Shown here piece after piece: positions 33,160-44,236 of a DNA stretch of 64,000 bases (position 1 is its first letter; every line of letters begins with the position of its first letter). Below the pieces are notes generated by a model that saw only the letters and a program-made list of their open reading frames with translations, searched no databases and was not told the DNA's origin. Both the position numbers and the translations under genes were made by a program. This DNA comes from Actinernus sp. WN-2022 (taxonomy: Eukaryota; Cnidaria; Anthozoa; Actiniaria; Actinernidae), in contig JAOWCC010001589.1 in the NCBI GenBank assembly GCA_030867875.1, forward strand, positions 138,047,745-138,111,744, in the 5' to 3' direction.

Positions 33160-34340
33160 AGCACAGACTCAAGTCCCTCCTTTCTTTTCCAAAGAAAACT
33201 AGCTGTCTGTTTCCTAGCCTGATTTTCAGACGGTACAAGGTCGTCCGCTCACTTCCTCCCCCTCCCCGTCTGATGGACTTCATAGACTTTCGTGTTCCTG
33301 ACGTCATCGACCTTTGTTTTTACAATAAGCCAATATGAACATGCATAAGAATTGAAGCGTGAAGTGTAGAACAGTCGTGCAGTAGCGGCTTTTACTAGTT
33401 GGATCTATCAGCTTTCATGCACTGAAAATAACATTCTACAGCTTCAAACTTCTGTCGATTTCTCAGAATGGTATCCTGTTTGAGCTGCTGTGGTTCTTTG
33501 GAGAGCAGGAACTTTTTAAATGGACGTTTGCGTGCAGTATTTGCAGGACAGTGTATGAGAATGCATACAATAAATATCTGCCTCGATTCCATGCCGTAAA
33601 GTTTGTTACTCATAACTTAGAACTTTTACGCTTTTACTTTTATTTTAAAAACGTTTTGAAGCTTGATATGTATGCCAATTAGTTACACAAGACCCTAAAA
33701 TTGTCCTAGTGTAGGTTTTTTAGTATCAGAGATTGTTTTAACCGGACTTTTTGTGCAAAGTTTAGATGCCATTGCCATACGTGAACTTACAGAAGTGTGT
33801 TCATAATTCTGAAAACATTATTCACCCAAGTGCCATGAAACTTTTTCCATAACATAATCAGTATGTGTGTTCACTCCTGCAGAAAAATCATACTATTTCA
33901 TGAAAGATTTGGTCTTCTAAAAGCCAAAAACTTAGGAGAATGTTTGAGATCTATTAAATGCATGAAATTTATAAGCGGAGGAAGATTAGTGATTTACCAA
34001 AGCCCGTACATAGATCACAAACACATCGTTCCGATGAATGAACAATTCCAATGCTTTCTTCTGCTCTGGAATATAGCTTTGAAATCTTGCAAACTTTACA
34101 ATTTCGGTCAACACACTGCTCAGTTCTTCCCCAACGATGCGAGCACATTCCTTAAATTCCAGACTTTGCCAAAAGGGTAAAGTTCGCTCTGATTGGTTGA
34201 CATTATGACGTCAGGAACACAAAAGTCTATTAAGTCCATCAGACGGGGAGGGGGAGGAAGTGAGCGGACGACCTTGTACCATCTGAAAATCTGACAGGCT
34301 TTCTGTTTCCTTGTCATATTCCCCGCTAATTCTTCAAATA
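33160..34340. repeat. Long inverted repeat pair (about 1.2 kb element)
   Basis: The roughly 90-bp segment at 33219-33311 (TTTTCAGACGGTACAAGGTC to TGACGTCATCG) recurs inverted at about 34203-34292, with a few mismatches and a similar CCTGTCTG/TTTCC outer flank. About 890 bp lie between the arms. Two short open frames inside (33395-33613 minus; 33863-34180 plus) are not recognised. A non-autonomous DNA transposon or foldback element is likely. No target duplication was determined. Confidence 0.6.
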
Positions 34341-34410
34341 GTTCCTGCATGTATGTTGGTAAAGCCATTGGAAGCCCTCTAATTTTCAAATTATTAAAGT
34401 ATTGTTCTCA

Positions 34411-35120
34411 TAGGCCGTGTTCAGACTAGTAAATCTAGCTAGCTAACCACAGGAGGTAGCGGGCTTCTCTAGTCTGAACAGTTTTTCTGCTCTGGTGATT
34501 AGCTAGCTAGTGGTCGGTGGAATACTTTGAAGTTCCAAGCTACCTAGCAAGGTGGCTTGAATAGAATCTAGCGCTTATTTTAAGGTTTTGAAATGTACAC
34601 AAATGTCAAGTCAGTGTTATCATCCGATCTAGCCGACTTTATTCTAGCTCGCTACGTCCACGTTCACTACTCGCTCCAAGGTAATTTCTCTTACCACGAC
34701 AACTACCGGGTGTATTGTACGTCAATTGAGCCATCATGGATAACGAGGATCGCCGAACACCAGTCAGTAGCAGTTTTTCGCACAGTTTTAATATTTTGGT
34801 TGAAATTTCAAGTGAGCACTTTGGCTGTCAATTATTTGCGATTACGAAACCAGTTAGAGACCAAATTTCTATCTTTTAGAGATAGAAACAAACCAGAAGA
34901 GGGAAAACAAAAAGTAAAACCTACTAAGTTACTAGGCTAGCTAATGTAAGTCGTGGCACATATGGAACTAAATCTCTAAAGTGCTCAGATTACGCATACC
35001 AGAATTTGGTCTGAACAGTACTAATTTATTAACTACATTTGTAGCTGCGAGGTAGGAGTTGCTGACAGATATCTCAAGACTCTAGCTAGCTGCACGATAG
35101 TAGTCTGAACATACCCATAG
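34411..35120. mobile_element. Candidate DNA transposon/MITE with TTCAGACTA terminal repeats
   Basis: The left end GGCCGTGTTCAGACTAGT and the right end (inverted) GGTATGTTCAGACTACTA match at 14 of the first 18 bases or so, and both are flanked by CATA, a possible 4-bp target duplication. The interior is rich in CTAGCTAGC words near both ends, extending the inversion. Inside, a frame starting ATGGATAACGAGGATCG (34735 on) reads MDNEDRRTPVSSSFSHSF before a stop, and could be the start of a lost transposase. The family is not identified. Confidence 0.6.
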
Positions 35121-35255
35121 AGTTCATGTTCTACAGTTCAGTAGCTCACACTTGATTGGACATTTGAGAAAACACTTGCTCCAGGCCCCTCCCCTTAAAA
35201 ATCCAAGATGGCAGACCATGTGTTTGTAACAGTAAAATTGATGGTTTTATGAAAG

Positions 35256-36705
35256 ATCTTTAAGCTGTGAGAACATGTGTTTTGGAACAGTAAGAGTGAC
35301 TGTAAAATGCAAGATATTTAAGCTGTGAGAGCATGTGTTGGAACAGTAAGAGTGACTGCAATATGCAAAATCTTTAAGCTGTGAGAGCATGTGTTTTGGA
35401 ACAGTAAGAGTGACTGCAATATGCAAGATCTTTAAGCTGTGAGAGCATGTGTTTTGGAACTGTAAGAGTGACTGCAATATGCAAGATATTTAAGCTGTGA
35501 GAGCATGTGTTTTGGAACAGTAAGAGTGACTGCAATATGCAAGATCTTTAAGCTATGAGAGCATGTGTTGGAACAGTAAGAGTGACTGCAATATGCAAGA
35601 TCTTTAAGCTGTGAGAGCATGTGTTTTGGAACAGTAAGAGTGACTGTAAAATGCAAGATCTTTAAGCCGTGAGAGCATGTGTTGGAACAGTAAGAGTGAC
35701 TGCAATATGCAAGATCTTTAAGCTGTGAGAGCATGTGTTTTGGAACAGTGAGAGTGACTGCAATATGCAAGATCTTTAAGCTGTGAGAGCATGTGTTTTG
35801 GAACAGTGAGAGTGACTGCAATATGCAAGATATTTAAGCTGTGAGAGCATGTGTTTTGGAACAGTAAGAGTGACTGTAAAACGCAAGATCTTTAGCTGTG
35901 AGAGCATGTGTTGGAACAGTAAGAGTGACTGCAATATGCAAAATCTTTAAGCTGTGAGAGCATGTGTTTTGGAACAGTAAGAGTGACTGCAATATGCAAG
36001 ATCTTTAAGCTGTGAGAGCATGTGTTTTGGAACTGTAAGAGTGACTGCAATATGCAAGATATTTAAGCTGTGAGAGCATGTGTTTTGGAACAGTAAGAGT
36101 GACTGCAATATGCAAGATCTTTAAGCTATGAGAGCATGTGTTGGAACAGTAAGAGTGACTGCAATATGCAAGATCTTTAAGCTGTGAGAGCATGTGTTTT
36201 GGAACAGTAAGAGTGACTGTAAAATGCAAGATCTTTAAGCCGTGAGAGCATGTGTTGGAACAGTAAGAGTGACTGCAATATGCAAGATCTTTAAGCTGTG
36301 AGAGCATGTGTTTTGGAACAGTGAGAGTGACTGCAATATGCAAGATCTTTAAGCTGTGAGAGCATGTGTTTTGGAACAGTGAGAGTGACTGCAATATGCA
36401 AGATCTTTAAGCTGTGAGAGCATGTGTTTTGGAACAGTAAGAGTGACTGTAAAACGCAAGATCTTTAGCTGTGAGAGCATGTGTTGGAACAGTAAGAGTG
36501 ACTGCAATATGCAAGATCTTTAAGCTGTGAGAGCATGTGTTTTGGAACAGTAAGAGTGACTGTAAAACGCAAGATCTTTAGCTGTGAGAGCATGTGTTGG
36601 AACAGTAAGAGTGACTGCAATATGCAAGATCTTTAAGCTGTGAGAGCATGTGTTTTGGAACAGTAAGAGTGACTGCAATATGCAAGATCTTTAAGCTGTA
36701 AGAAT
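35256..36705. repeat. Minisatellite of about 60 bp with 573-bp higher-order repeat
   Basis: The unit GATCTTTAAGCTGTGAGAGC-ATGTGTTTTGGAACAG-TAAGAGTGACTGCAATATGCAA repeats about 25 times. Two length classes differ by a 4-5 bp deletion (GTGTTTTGGAAC versus GTGTTGGAAC). A block of roughly nine to ten units (35432-35821 and its surroundings) is repeated exactly 573 bp downstream (36005-36394), a higher-order duplication. The 129-codon frames on the minus strand are products of the repeat, not genes. The array lies inside the PAN-EGF intron of the minus-strand gene. Confidence 0.95.
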
Positions 36706-36910
36706 ATGCTAAGCTTTGCAAACAAAATGACATAAGTGTATTGCAAAAAACCTGATTATCTCTGGATAAAAAAATGAAAATGAGTTTACACTGCAAAAAT
36801 GACAACTTTATGAGTTGCAGTTTTCCCTGAATAACATTCTGTAAACTCAACAGTGTTTTTGTAATTTAACTTTTTCTAGCCATGTACTTTCTTACTTTTG
36901 TCTTTTACAG

Positions 36911-37063
36911 TACGTAATCCATTTAGTAACATTACTAGTCAGTACCAGGGATCAGAATGGATTTGACAGATTATTCAAAAACTGGATTCTTAGGATTCAT
37001 GATCCAAACATTTCTTTGGGAAAGCACAAGCAAAAAGAAATTCCATTTCACTTTAATCTACAG
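36911..37063 (+). CDS. Candidate exon, unrecognised gene
   Basis: A good acceptor (CTTACTTTTGTCTTTTACAG) is followed by a frame open in phase 0 for at least 51 codons. It contains HLVTLLVSTRDQNGFDRLFK and WILRIHDPNISLGKHKQKEI. The frame stays open to 37141, but from about 37078 it runs into a palindromic element, so the true end is unclear and no convincing donor was found. It would continue the 32029/32635 frame in the same phase. No family was recognised. Confidence 0.35.
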
Positions 37064-37077
37064 ACAAATGCAATACT

Positions 37078-37336
37078 CCAGTTTCCTATTCGAAAATTAC
37101 CGCTGAATGCAATGACTACAGACGCGTGTACTCAGGCTTAGCCTCATTCTGAAGTTAAGCATTCATAAATACCAGCGAGAAGGTGGGCTATTCACAACTC
37201 TGTGTATTGTTGTAGTTTCGCATTTTGCACCTTCTCGCTGGTATTTAAGAATGATTAACTTCAGAATGAGGCTAAGCCTGAGTACATGTATCTGTAGTCA
37301 TTGCATTCAGCAGTAATTTTGGAATAGGAAACTGGT
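37078..37336. repeat. Palindromic element with 107-bp arms
   Basis: 37078-37185 (CCAGTTTCCTATTCGAAAAT onward) and 37229-37336 are inverted copies with few mismatches, around a 43-bp loop. It contains no coding sequence. Foldback/MITE type. It sits at the 3' side of the candidate exon from 36911 and may have broken it. Confidence 0.85.
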
Positions 37337-37660
37337 GTATTTAGGCATGGTTAAATATGCCTGCGTCGGTTGGTCTTCCTGTGGCACAGCTTGTGGGGCC
37401 TGGATTGGCATCTCTTGCAAGTCTGTTTTGGTGGGTTGTTCGTAGTTGCTTGTTGCATCGCTCGCAAGTGTTTGCTGGAATTAGTTGCTGCTTGGGGGAC
37501 TGATTTAGCCTTCTTCGTGGGTAAATGGTTCCCCTCCCTCCCCTTTTTCTTTATGTCCACTTCAGTGTGACCCAGTGTACTGGGCTGGGTGGTTGTCTGT
37601 TGCCTGACAACCTAGCTCTCGAGCACTGACCCTACTTACAGCCTGGCTACTGAACCTCCA
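37337..37660. other. Unassigned DNA below the LINE tail
   Basis: GT-rich DNA with a CTCCCTCCCC run near 37536-37548. It lies just past the pentameric tail of the minus-strand LINE. No coding sequence recognised. Confidence 0.4.
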
Positions 37661-39926
37661 ATACATAACATAACATAACATATTTTTTTATTAGCTCTTT
37701 GTACTACATAGGTACATCAGATTGTTGCTAATAAACTTTTAAAGTAGCTAAAAAATATAAAAGTAACTAATTAAAATATTAAGATCCTTGTATCGTGATA
37801 GATCTGGCATTCATGCATTCATACACGTATTTTGCAGCTATAGTTGAAACCTCCCTTGAGGGATTGATAATAGTTAAGAAAATATCGTTTTCTGACATAC
37901 GGCTACTATCTAGGTTAGCAAGAGTTTTTAATTTGAATAAGAAATCATTCCTGATTGCCTCAAACGTTTTACATCTTATTAGGAAGTGTATTTCGTCTTC
38001 CATTTCTTTGTTGCAGGTTGGGCATATTCGATCTTCTGGTTTTAAATAGGGCTTAACATGTCTACCTTTCTCAATCTGTAGGCAATGATTGCTTATTCTT
38101 AATTTCGTGAATGTAATTCTGTGTTTAATGTTTTTAACAGTATTCAAATAATCTTCGAATTCATACTTTGTTTTGAATGTACGGTAGACCCGTAGTTTGT
38201 TGCCCTGGTTTGGGTTTTGCCTTTGATCATTAAATATATCGCTGAGCCAATATTGTAGTTCTATGTCTTTTAATCGTTGTTTAATGCTCTTTAGGAGTCC
38301 CCTGTACTCTAGCAAATTATTCTGAAGTATCCATATGTTACCGAAGCCAAGGCTCTGTATGGTATTTTGAATTTTAGAGCTCCAGAATGTTGGTTTATTT
38401 AGCTGTAAACTGTCAATATATATTATAAAAGTAAGTTCTGGCTCTCTGTTAATTAATATTTTTGTCCAGTATTTGATACTTCTGAATGTTGATTCATGCC
38501 TAAGGGGATACCTACCGAGCTCTGCTCTGCAAGCGTTATTGGCAGATGTTCTTGTAGTTCCTAGAAGTAGTTTACAGAATTTAGTATGTACTATTTCAAT
38601 CGGATCATTTGTGTCAGATCCTTTGTTGTTGTCAATTCCCCAGACCTCGCTTCCATATAACAGGATGGGTTTGATTAAAGTGTCAAATAATTTGATCGTG
38701 AGTTTAAGGTCAGATCTGAAGAAAGTTCCCATTTCTTGTTTGAGTTTAAACAGAGCTTTTAGTGCTGACTTTTTTAGTTCTTGTTTTGCAACAGTGAAAT
38801 TTCCGTATGCACTGAAAGTGAGCCCGAGATATTTATACATACGGACGTTTTCTAGTTGATCGTTATTATAATAAAAATTATAATTGTTCATTCGTTTGCC
38901 GTTATTGTTGAAAACAATGACTTTTGTTTTGTCTTTGTTGACGGTTAGTTTGTTGGAGCTACAATAGACTTCGAGACAATCTAGGAGTCTTTGTAGGTCA
39001 TTCGCATTCTTGGATATTAAAACTAAATCATCTGCGTAAAGTATATTGCTCAGATTGACATTAGATATAAATATCGGGTCTTCCATGCCCGCACGGTCTA
39101 ACGTTTGTGGTAAGTCACTTAAAAATAAGTTAAATAGGGTAGGACTGAGCATGCAGCCTTGTTTAACTCCAGCATAGCATCTGAAGGTTTCCGTAATAAC
39201 GTCATCTTTTTTGACCGCCGAATAATCATTAGAGTACATCGAGTGTAATATTGAGAAGAAATTGCCATTGATACCTGCCTGTTTTAGTTTTTCAAATAAT
39301 TTTTCTCTTGGTATGCTGTCGAATGCTTTTTTAAAATCGACGAAGCAGGTAAACAACATGTTGTTTTTCTTTTTTGGTTTACTTTTTACAAATTTGTCGA
39401 TGAGTCCTTTCAGGACGAAGATGCTATCAACTGTGGAGTGTTTTTTTCTAAATCCGAACTGCTCTTTTTTTAGAATTCCTTTTTCTGATAGGTATCCATA
39501 TAACCTCTGATTCAGAATAGATGTAAATAACTTACCGAGTGCGGATAAAAGGGTTATGCCTCTGTAATTCTCTATATTTGTCCGGTCGCCTTTTTTGTGA
39601 ATAGGGATTATGAGGCCTATGCTCCATTCCTGTGGATAAATCCCTGATTTGAGAATCGTGTTAAATAGTGAAGTCAGGGGTTTTGTAAGTTCTGTTTTAC
39701 CCGATATGAGGACTTCATTTGATATGTTATCGATACCCACTGCCTTCTTACATTTCAACCTTTCGATGGCCTCCTCTACCTCCTTTATCGTTATTTCATA
39801 GTCCAATACTCCTATTTGTTCCGTATGGTTATTTGGGGTGCTGGTCGTGTTCGTTGTGTTGTCTTTGTGTTGAGCATCCAATACACTTCAACACATATCA
39901 GGGTTTATCCCCCCCCCCCCCCCCCT
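37661..39926 (-). mobile_element. Non-LTR retrotransposon (LINE), 5'-truncated, intact RT frame
   Basis: The element is read on the minus strand. Its 3' tail is a short repeated TTATG/ATAAC motif at about 37661-37680. Its 5' side stops at a run of 17 C (plus strand, 39909-39925), after which unrelated DNA begins. The coding frame is uninterrupted, which is rare among the copies here and suggests recent insertion. It lies inside the PAN-EGF intron, in the same orientation as that gene. Confidence 0.9.
37779..39881 (-). CDS. LINE ORF2 reverse transcriptase (C-terminal 700 residues)
   Basis: RNA-directed DNA polymerase of a non-LTR retrotransposon, which copies element RNA at nicked target DNA. 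RT blocks occur in order: PIHKKGDR and ENYRGITLLS (residues 93-113), FVDFKKAFDSIPREKL (180-195), AGVKQGCMLSPTLFNLFLSD (237-256), and the catalytic YADD at 282-285 in ILYADDLVLIS. The thumb follows, with KYLGLTF and a typical ILLYGSEVWG stretch. The C-terminus carries a zinc-binding motif CPTC(620-623)-H632-C637 within HFLIRC, as in many LINE ORF2 proteins. The endonuclease domain normally at the N-terminus is absent because the copy is 5'-truncated, so it cannot act autonomously. The annotated ATG is simply the first in frame. All RT aspartates are present and there are no stops. Confidence 0.93.
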   Translation of the reverse strand: MDAQHKDNTTNTTSTPNNHTEQIGVLDYEITIKEVEEAIERLKCKKAVGIDNISNEVLISGKTELTKPLTSLFNTILKSGIYPQEWSIGLIIPIHKKGDRTNIENYRGITLLSALGKLFTSILNQRLYGYLSEKGILKKEQFGFRKKHSTVDSIFVLKGLIDKFVKSKPKKKNNMLFTCFVDFKKAFDSIPREKLFEKLKQAGINGNFFSILHSMYSNDYSAVKKDDVITETFRCYAGVKQGCMLSPTLFNLFLSDLPQTLDRAGMEDPIFISNVNLSNILYADDLVLISKNANDLQRLLDCLEVYCSSNKLTVNKDKTKVIVFNNNGKRMNNYNFYYNNDQLENVRMYKYLGLTFSAYGNFTVAKQELKKSALKALFKLKQEMGTFFRSDLKLTIKLFDTLIKPILLYGSEVWGIDNNKGSDTNDPIEIVHTKFCKLLLGTTRTSANNACRAELGRYPLRHESTFRSIKYWTKILINREPELTFIIYIDSLQLNKPTFWSSKIQNTIQSLGFGNIWILQNNLLEYRGLLKSIKQRLKDIELQYWLSDIFNDQRQNPNQGNKLRVYRTFKTKYEFEDYLNTVKNIKHRITFTKLRISNHCLQIEKGRHVKPYLKPEDRICPTCNKEMEDEIHFLIRCKTFEAIRNDFLFKLKTLANLDSSRMSENDIFLTIINPSREVSTIAAKYVYECMNARSITIQGS

Positions 39927-39999
39927 TAAGCGGGACATTTAAACCTTAAACCAAAACAAACCCAATTATTAAATTATTTTTGTATTTTGTTTTGTTTAG

Positions 40000-40320
40000 A
40001 ATGATGGTGACACAGATGCCAAGAAGAAAGTACCTCACCAAAACTTACGTTGACTGGATATTCTGGAGATACAATGTACCTGCTTGCTATGGGAATACAG
40101 TGTAGTTGTTTCCAGATTCAAAGAACTGCAGTGATTACTCTGATTGCAAGCTTTTATGCTTTTAATGCTGTGTACCCAAAGAGGCAGACTGGGCATAGTA
40201 AGAACATTTATATGGTCTTAGAATATCTTATTGGGGAACAAGGGAGTGTGCTACACCAATGGAGTAGAAAATATAAATACGAGCAACATACATGTATGCC
40301 AATACAGTGATGTAGTTGTC
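40000..40320 (+). other. Possible exon(s), unrecognised gene remnant
   Basis: An acceptor-like TTTTGTTTTGTTTAG ends at 39999 and is followed by AAT-GAT-GGT (NDGDTDAKKKVPHQNLR, then a stop). From 40050 an overlapping frame to 40310 contains ITLIASFYAFNAVYPKRQTG and MVLEYLIGEQ. This resembles a C-terminal segment I vaguely associate with uncharacterised, repeat-linked cnidarian proteins. The two frames are mutually exclusive. Either could be the last exon of the plus-strand candidate gene or a transposon remnant. Confidence 0.3.
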
Positions 40321-41055
40321 ATTAGCAGTACTTGTTCTAGACATGTACATTCAAATTAATTTGCTTGTTCAAGAAACTATCAACAAGGGCTGCTAATGAT
40401 CAGTGCATTACTGTGTTAGCTTATGTTGGTTGTGGTGATGTAATGAAAACCAGGCTTATTGCCAGCATATACACACGTTGTGCATGAACAGTATCCACTC
40501 TTGTGGTATTTACTGCTTTGTATAGATATGTACATGTACCTTGCAAACCAAAATATACCAATGTTTATTTAGAGTGATGTGCAGATTGTTGCATATTACT
40601 AGTTGCTGCTTGTTTCACAGGTTGAAGGTAGTAACAGCATGAGGACGTGTAAGAATATTATTGACTATATATCAACCTAAAATAATGGTTGATTCACCCA
40701 TTCATAAATTGGTTACAATAACAGCTCAAAACCACTTGTCGCCCTGACAATTATTTATCAAAGTACATTGGTCGTATCAAATAACTTTCTTATTGGTTGC
40801 AACAGCCTATACATGTAGATATTGGTCAAAACAAACAATAATGGGAAATGTGTATTTCTACCAAAGGTTAAAACTACCATTATTAAACTGCTTCTCTCAG
40901 ACTCACATTGCAATATTTTGGTCTTCACAATGTATTAGGTAATATACAAACAGTTGCTATTCAATATCAACTAGTGAACAGGTTACACCCCAAAAGCAAA
41001 TCAGTCTTCACAGATATAAGCAATTTCCACCAAAGAAATGTTTACACATTATCTT
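40321..41055. other. No gene recognised
   Basis: AT-rich DNA with scattered ACATGTAC/TACATGTA words and no supported feature. Confidence 0.45.
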
Positions 41056-41462
41056 GTGTAGTCTGAACACTTTTACCGGTGTATTTTTACACTCGGAGTG
41101 TAAATTTACACCAGTGCAGTGTCCCCACAGCTGCAAGCGATTTACACCATATCTGGTGTTACCTGAACACTTATACAAGTGTATGTTTACACTCGGAGTG
41201 TAAATTTACACCAGTGCAGTGTCCCCACAGCTGCAAGCGATTTACACCAAAGAAGTGTTGAGGCAACACTTACACAAGTGTATGTTTACACTCGGAGTGT
41301 AAATTTACACCAGTGCAGTGTCCACACAGCTGCAAGAGATTTACACCAAAAAAGTGTCGAGACAACACTTCTGGTCGTGTTAATTTACACTTCTCGTGGT
41401 GTCCCCACAGCTGCAAGAATTTACACCGTTTTTGGTGTTGGCTCAACACCCAGGAATTTGTT
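41056..41462. repeat. TTACAC/GTGTAA array, 100-bp unit
   Basis: About three and a half units of 99-100 bp, each with TTTACACTCGGAGTGTAAAT, then TTTACACCAGTGCAGTGTCC, CCACAGCTGCAAG and GATTTACACC. It ends at about 41435-41460 with GTTGGCTCAACACCCAGGAA, the inverse of the motif that opens the 27.9-28.5 kb array. The internal unit differs from that array, but both are built from TTACAC/GTGTAA palindromes. Confidence 0.88.
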
Positions 41463-41465
41463 GTG

Positions 41466-41925
41466 CAGTATTACGTGACAAGCCTGACATAGACAATATT
41501 AGTTATACTGTACATGTACTTGGTATCTATGTTATCAGTATTATGCGACAAGCGTGACATAGACAATATTAGTTATACTGTACTTGGTATCTATGACATC
41601 AGTATTATGTAACAAGCGTGACATAGACAACATTTGTTTTCACCATATATTATTGATTACAGACCATAAGGGGAATACTTGTACTGTAAAAGAAGAAGAA
41701 AAATTAGGGAGAAGGAGTGGCGGAGAGGCCCAGTGAAACCACAGGGCTTATCTATAAAGAGTCTTCTCGTAGTCGTTTTTCTTTCAATCTTAATTTAACA
41801 ATTGTATGGCCTTAATTTAAATAATCATAAATGTGATCATTTACGTGAGTTAATAACTTTGCAAGTAATGATAGACATTAACTGGATTGCATTTGGCATT
41901 GGTTAGTGATCAAATATTCAGAAAA
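41466..41925. repeat. 460-bp repeat B (original of the copy at 43716-44175)
   Basis: It starts with three diverged copies of a roughly 65-bp unit (AGTATTATGCGACAAGCGTG, ACATAGACAATATTAGTTAT) and continues into unique DNA ending ATATTCAGAAAA. The full 460 bp recur with almost no change at 43716-44175. Degenerate copies of the 65-bp unit also occur at 42900-43060. Confidence 0.9.
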
Positions 41926-41929
41926 CTCT

Positions 41930-42870
41930 TTTTAAAAGAACTTGTTGTCGTTAGTGATGAGATACTGGTAGGAAGAGAGTTCATGTTTTTGGTCCTTGAA
42001 ATAGGATTGTATACTGTTTGATATTAGTGCTATAAGGGTGGATTCTGTATTGTGATGCATTTCTGGTATTGTAACTTTGATACTGGTTATTAGTTGTGAA
42101 TAGATTAAGAAATGATGAGGGCAGCAAATGGTTATGATAAGAGAACATAAATATAGCAATGTTATGAGAGGCAATACTGAAAACTCTTTTTAAAAGAACT
42201 TGTTGTCGTTAGTGACGAGATACTGGTAGGAAGAGAGTTCATATTTTTGGTCCTTGAAATAGGATTGTATACTGTTTGATATTAGTGCTATAAGGGTGGA
42301 TTCTGTATTGTGATGCATTTCTGGTATTGTAACTTTGATACTGGTTATTAGTTGTGAATAGATTAAGAAATGTGAGGGTAGCAAACGGTTATGATAAGAG
42401 AACATAAATTTAGCAATGTTATGAGAGGCAATACTGAAGATGTCAAGAATATTTAGTTGAGCAAAAAGCGGAAGAATGTGCGAGGTAATCAGTGTTAGTT
42501 ATTATATGAACAATATGCTTTTGCAGGAGGTATAATGATGACCAAACTATGTTACAATAAATAATGATAAGATTAGGGACAGTTTAGAATTGTGGGATAA
42601 AAAATACCTAGACCTATAAGTTATACCAATAGATTTGGATATTTTTGTTGATATTTGACTGATGTGACGTTTGTATGAAAGATGTTCATTGATGTATACG
42701 CCCAAACATTTAGTATCATGTTCTAGAGTTGCCGGATTATCGAAAAAAAGAGTTGAATTGGGTTGAATCCTATTTTATTTTGGTCTAAATAAGATGTAAT
42801 TAGTTTTATGTTGACAGTATATACGTAAGTTTATTAGCTTTCATCCAGTCACTTAATTTAGTAAGCTTAT
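41930..42870 (-). pseudogene. Non-LTR retrotransposon relic with tandem 3' duplication
   Basis: On the minus strand a frame around 42745-42560 reads TKCLGVYINEHLSYKRHISQ and ISKSIGI, the thumb region of CR1/L2-like LINEs. It is followed by HNIAKFMFSYHNRLLPSHFL and a decayed SYNTR-type end with SNSIQSYFKDQK. The last part is present twice in tandem (about 41932-42174 and 42190-42430, about 248 bp apart, several differences). The RT catalytic part is missing. Confidence 0.65.
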
Positions 42871-43558
42871 TAATTTTATTGTTTATTGTACTTAATAATT
42901 GGTTATACTGTACTAGGTATCAAGTATGTTATCAGTGTTATGCGACAGAAAATATTAGTTATACTGTACTAGGTATCTTTTTTATCCGTATTACGTGACA
43001 AGCATGACATAGACAATATTACTTATACTATACTAGGTATCTTCAATCGTTGCCAACAGGTTTTGGGACACTTGTCACCTGGTCACAACTTGTATTATAT
43101 CTCTAACGATTAATACAATGTACCCTAATCTCTATATTCTCGACAATTTATCAAAAACTAAACGTACCCCCCTCTCCCCAATCAATGTTGTGATGATAAA
43201 TCATGACTTTGACAAAGCAAAAACCAACATTGAAGGGGAGGGGGCTAACCCCAGGGGAATTGACAAATTTGGTTGTTACCTGGGTCGGGAATTTGACATA
43301 GCCGCCATCTTGAAAAGAAATAGAGAGATCGTGGAGACAAGTTACTATTCGGATCTGAAGGGACTGGAAACAAGTCGCGACTCAATGCCACGCAAAAGAA
43401 AGTGCCTGTCCCTACTAAATATCATGCTGGAAGCCAGACATTAATTTAATCTCAATGTAATAACCAGTCACAATGGTGAATGTAGTCAAATAAGGTAGGA
43501 AAATTTGATCTGGAGGTAGGTCCCGGGGGATGGGAAATTGACACTGACATCCCCCAAA
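42871..43558. other. 65-bp repeat relics and an unrecognised open frame
   Basis: 42900-43060 holds degenerate copies of the repeat B unit. A 108-codon plus-strand frame (43118-43444, containing GIDKFGCYLGREFDIAAIL and DSMPRKRK) is unrecognised. Its GGGCTAACCCCAGGGGAATT (43240 on) is nearly the inverse of the start of repeat A at 43559, so it probably belongs to the same repeat and is not a gene. Confidence 0.4.
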
Positions 43559-43588
43559 AAGTCAAGTCAAGTTCCCCTGGGGTTGCCT

Positions 43589-43619
<31 letters not shown>

Positions 43620-44205
43620 AATTCTTTGGCACACGTTATTTACATTAAGTGATATCTCGCTATCTAAGAAGCCTTGGCCTAATCTCAATCAAATGGAATA
43701 ACACCCCGGGGTGTTATCAGTATTACGTGACAAGCCTGACATAGACAATATTAGTTATACTGTACATGTACTTGGTATCTATGTTATCAGTATTATGCGA
43801 CAAGCGTGACATAGACAATATTAGTTATACTGTACTTGGTATCTATGACATCAGTATTATGTAACAAGCGTGACATAGACAACATTTGTTTTCACCATAT
43901 ATTATTGATTACAGACCATAAGGGGAATACTTGTACTGTAAAAGAAGAAGAAAAATTAGGGAGAAGGAGTGGCGGAGAGGCCCAGTGAAACCACAGGGCT
44001 TATCTATAAAGAGTCTTCTCGTAGTCGTTTTTCTTTCAATCTTAATTTAACAATTGTATGGCCTTAATTTAAATAATCATAAATGTGATCATTTACGTGA
44101 GTTAATAACTTTGCAAGTAATGATAGACATTAACTGGATTGCATTTGGCATTGGTTAGTGATCAAATATTCAGAAAAGTCAAGTCAAGTTCCCCTGGGGT
44201 TGCCT

Positions 44206-44236
<31 letters not shown>

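Noticed and set aside
35432..36394. Two identical 129-codon frames on the minus strand as a repeat protein
   Set aside because: The frames are produced by the minisatellite; unit lengths vary by 4-5 bp, which shifts the frame elsewhere in the array.
37779..39881. Host reverse-transcriptase-like or telomerase gene
   Set aside because: The motif order, the YADD box, the HFLIRC zinc motif and the pentameric 3' tail identify it as a LINE ORF2.
43118..43444. Plus-strand 108-codon gene
   Set aside because: Part of it is the inverse of the nearby repeat A, there are no splice sites or family signal, and it probably belongs to a repeat.
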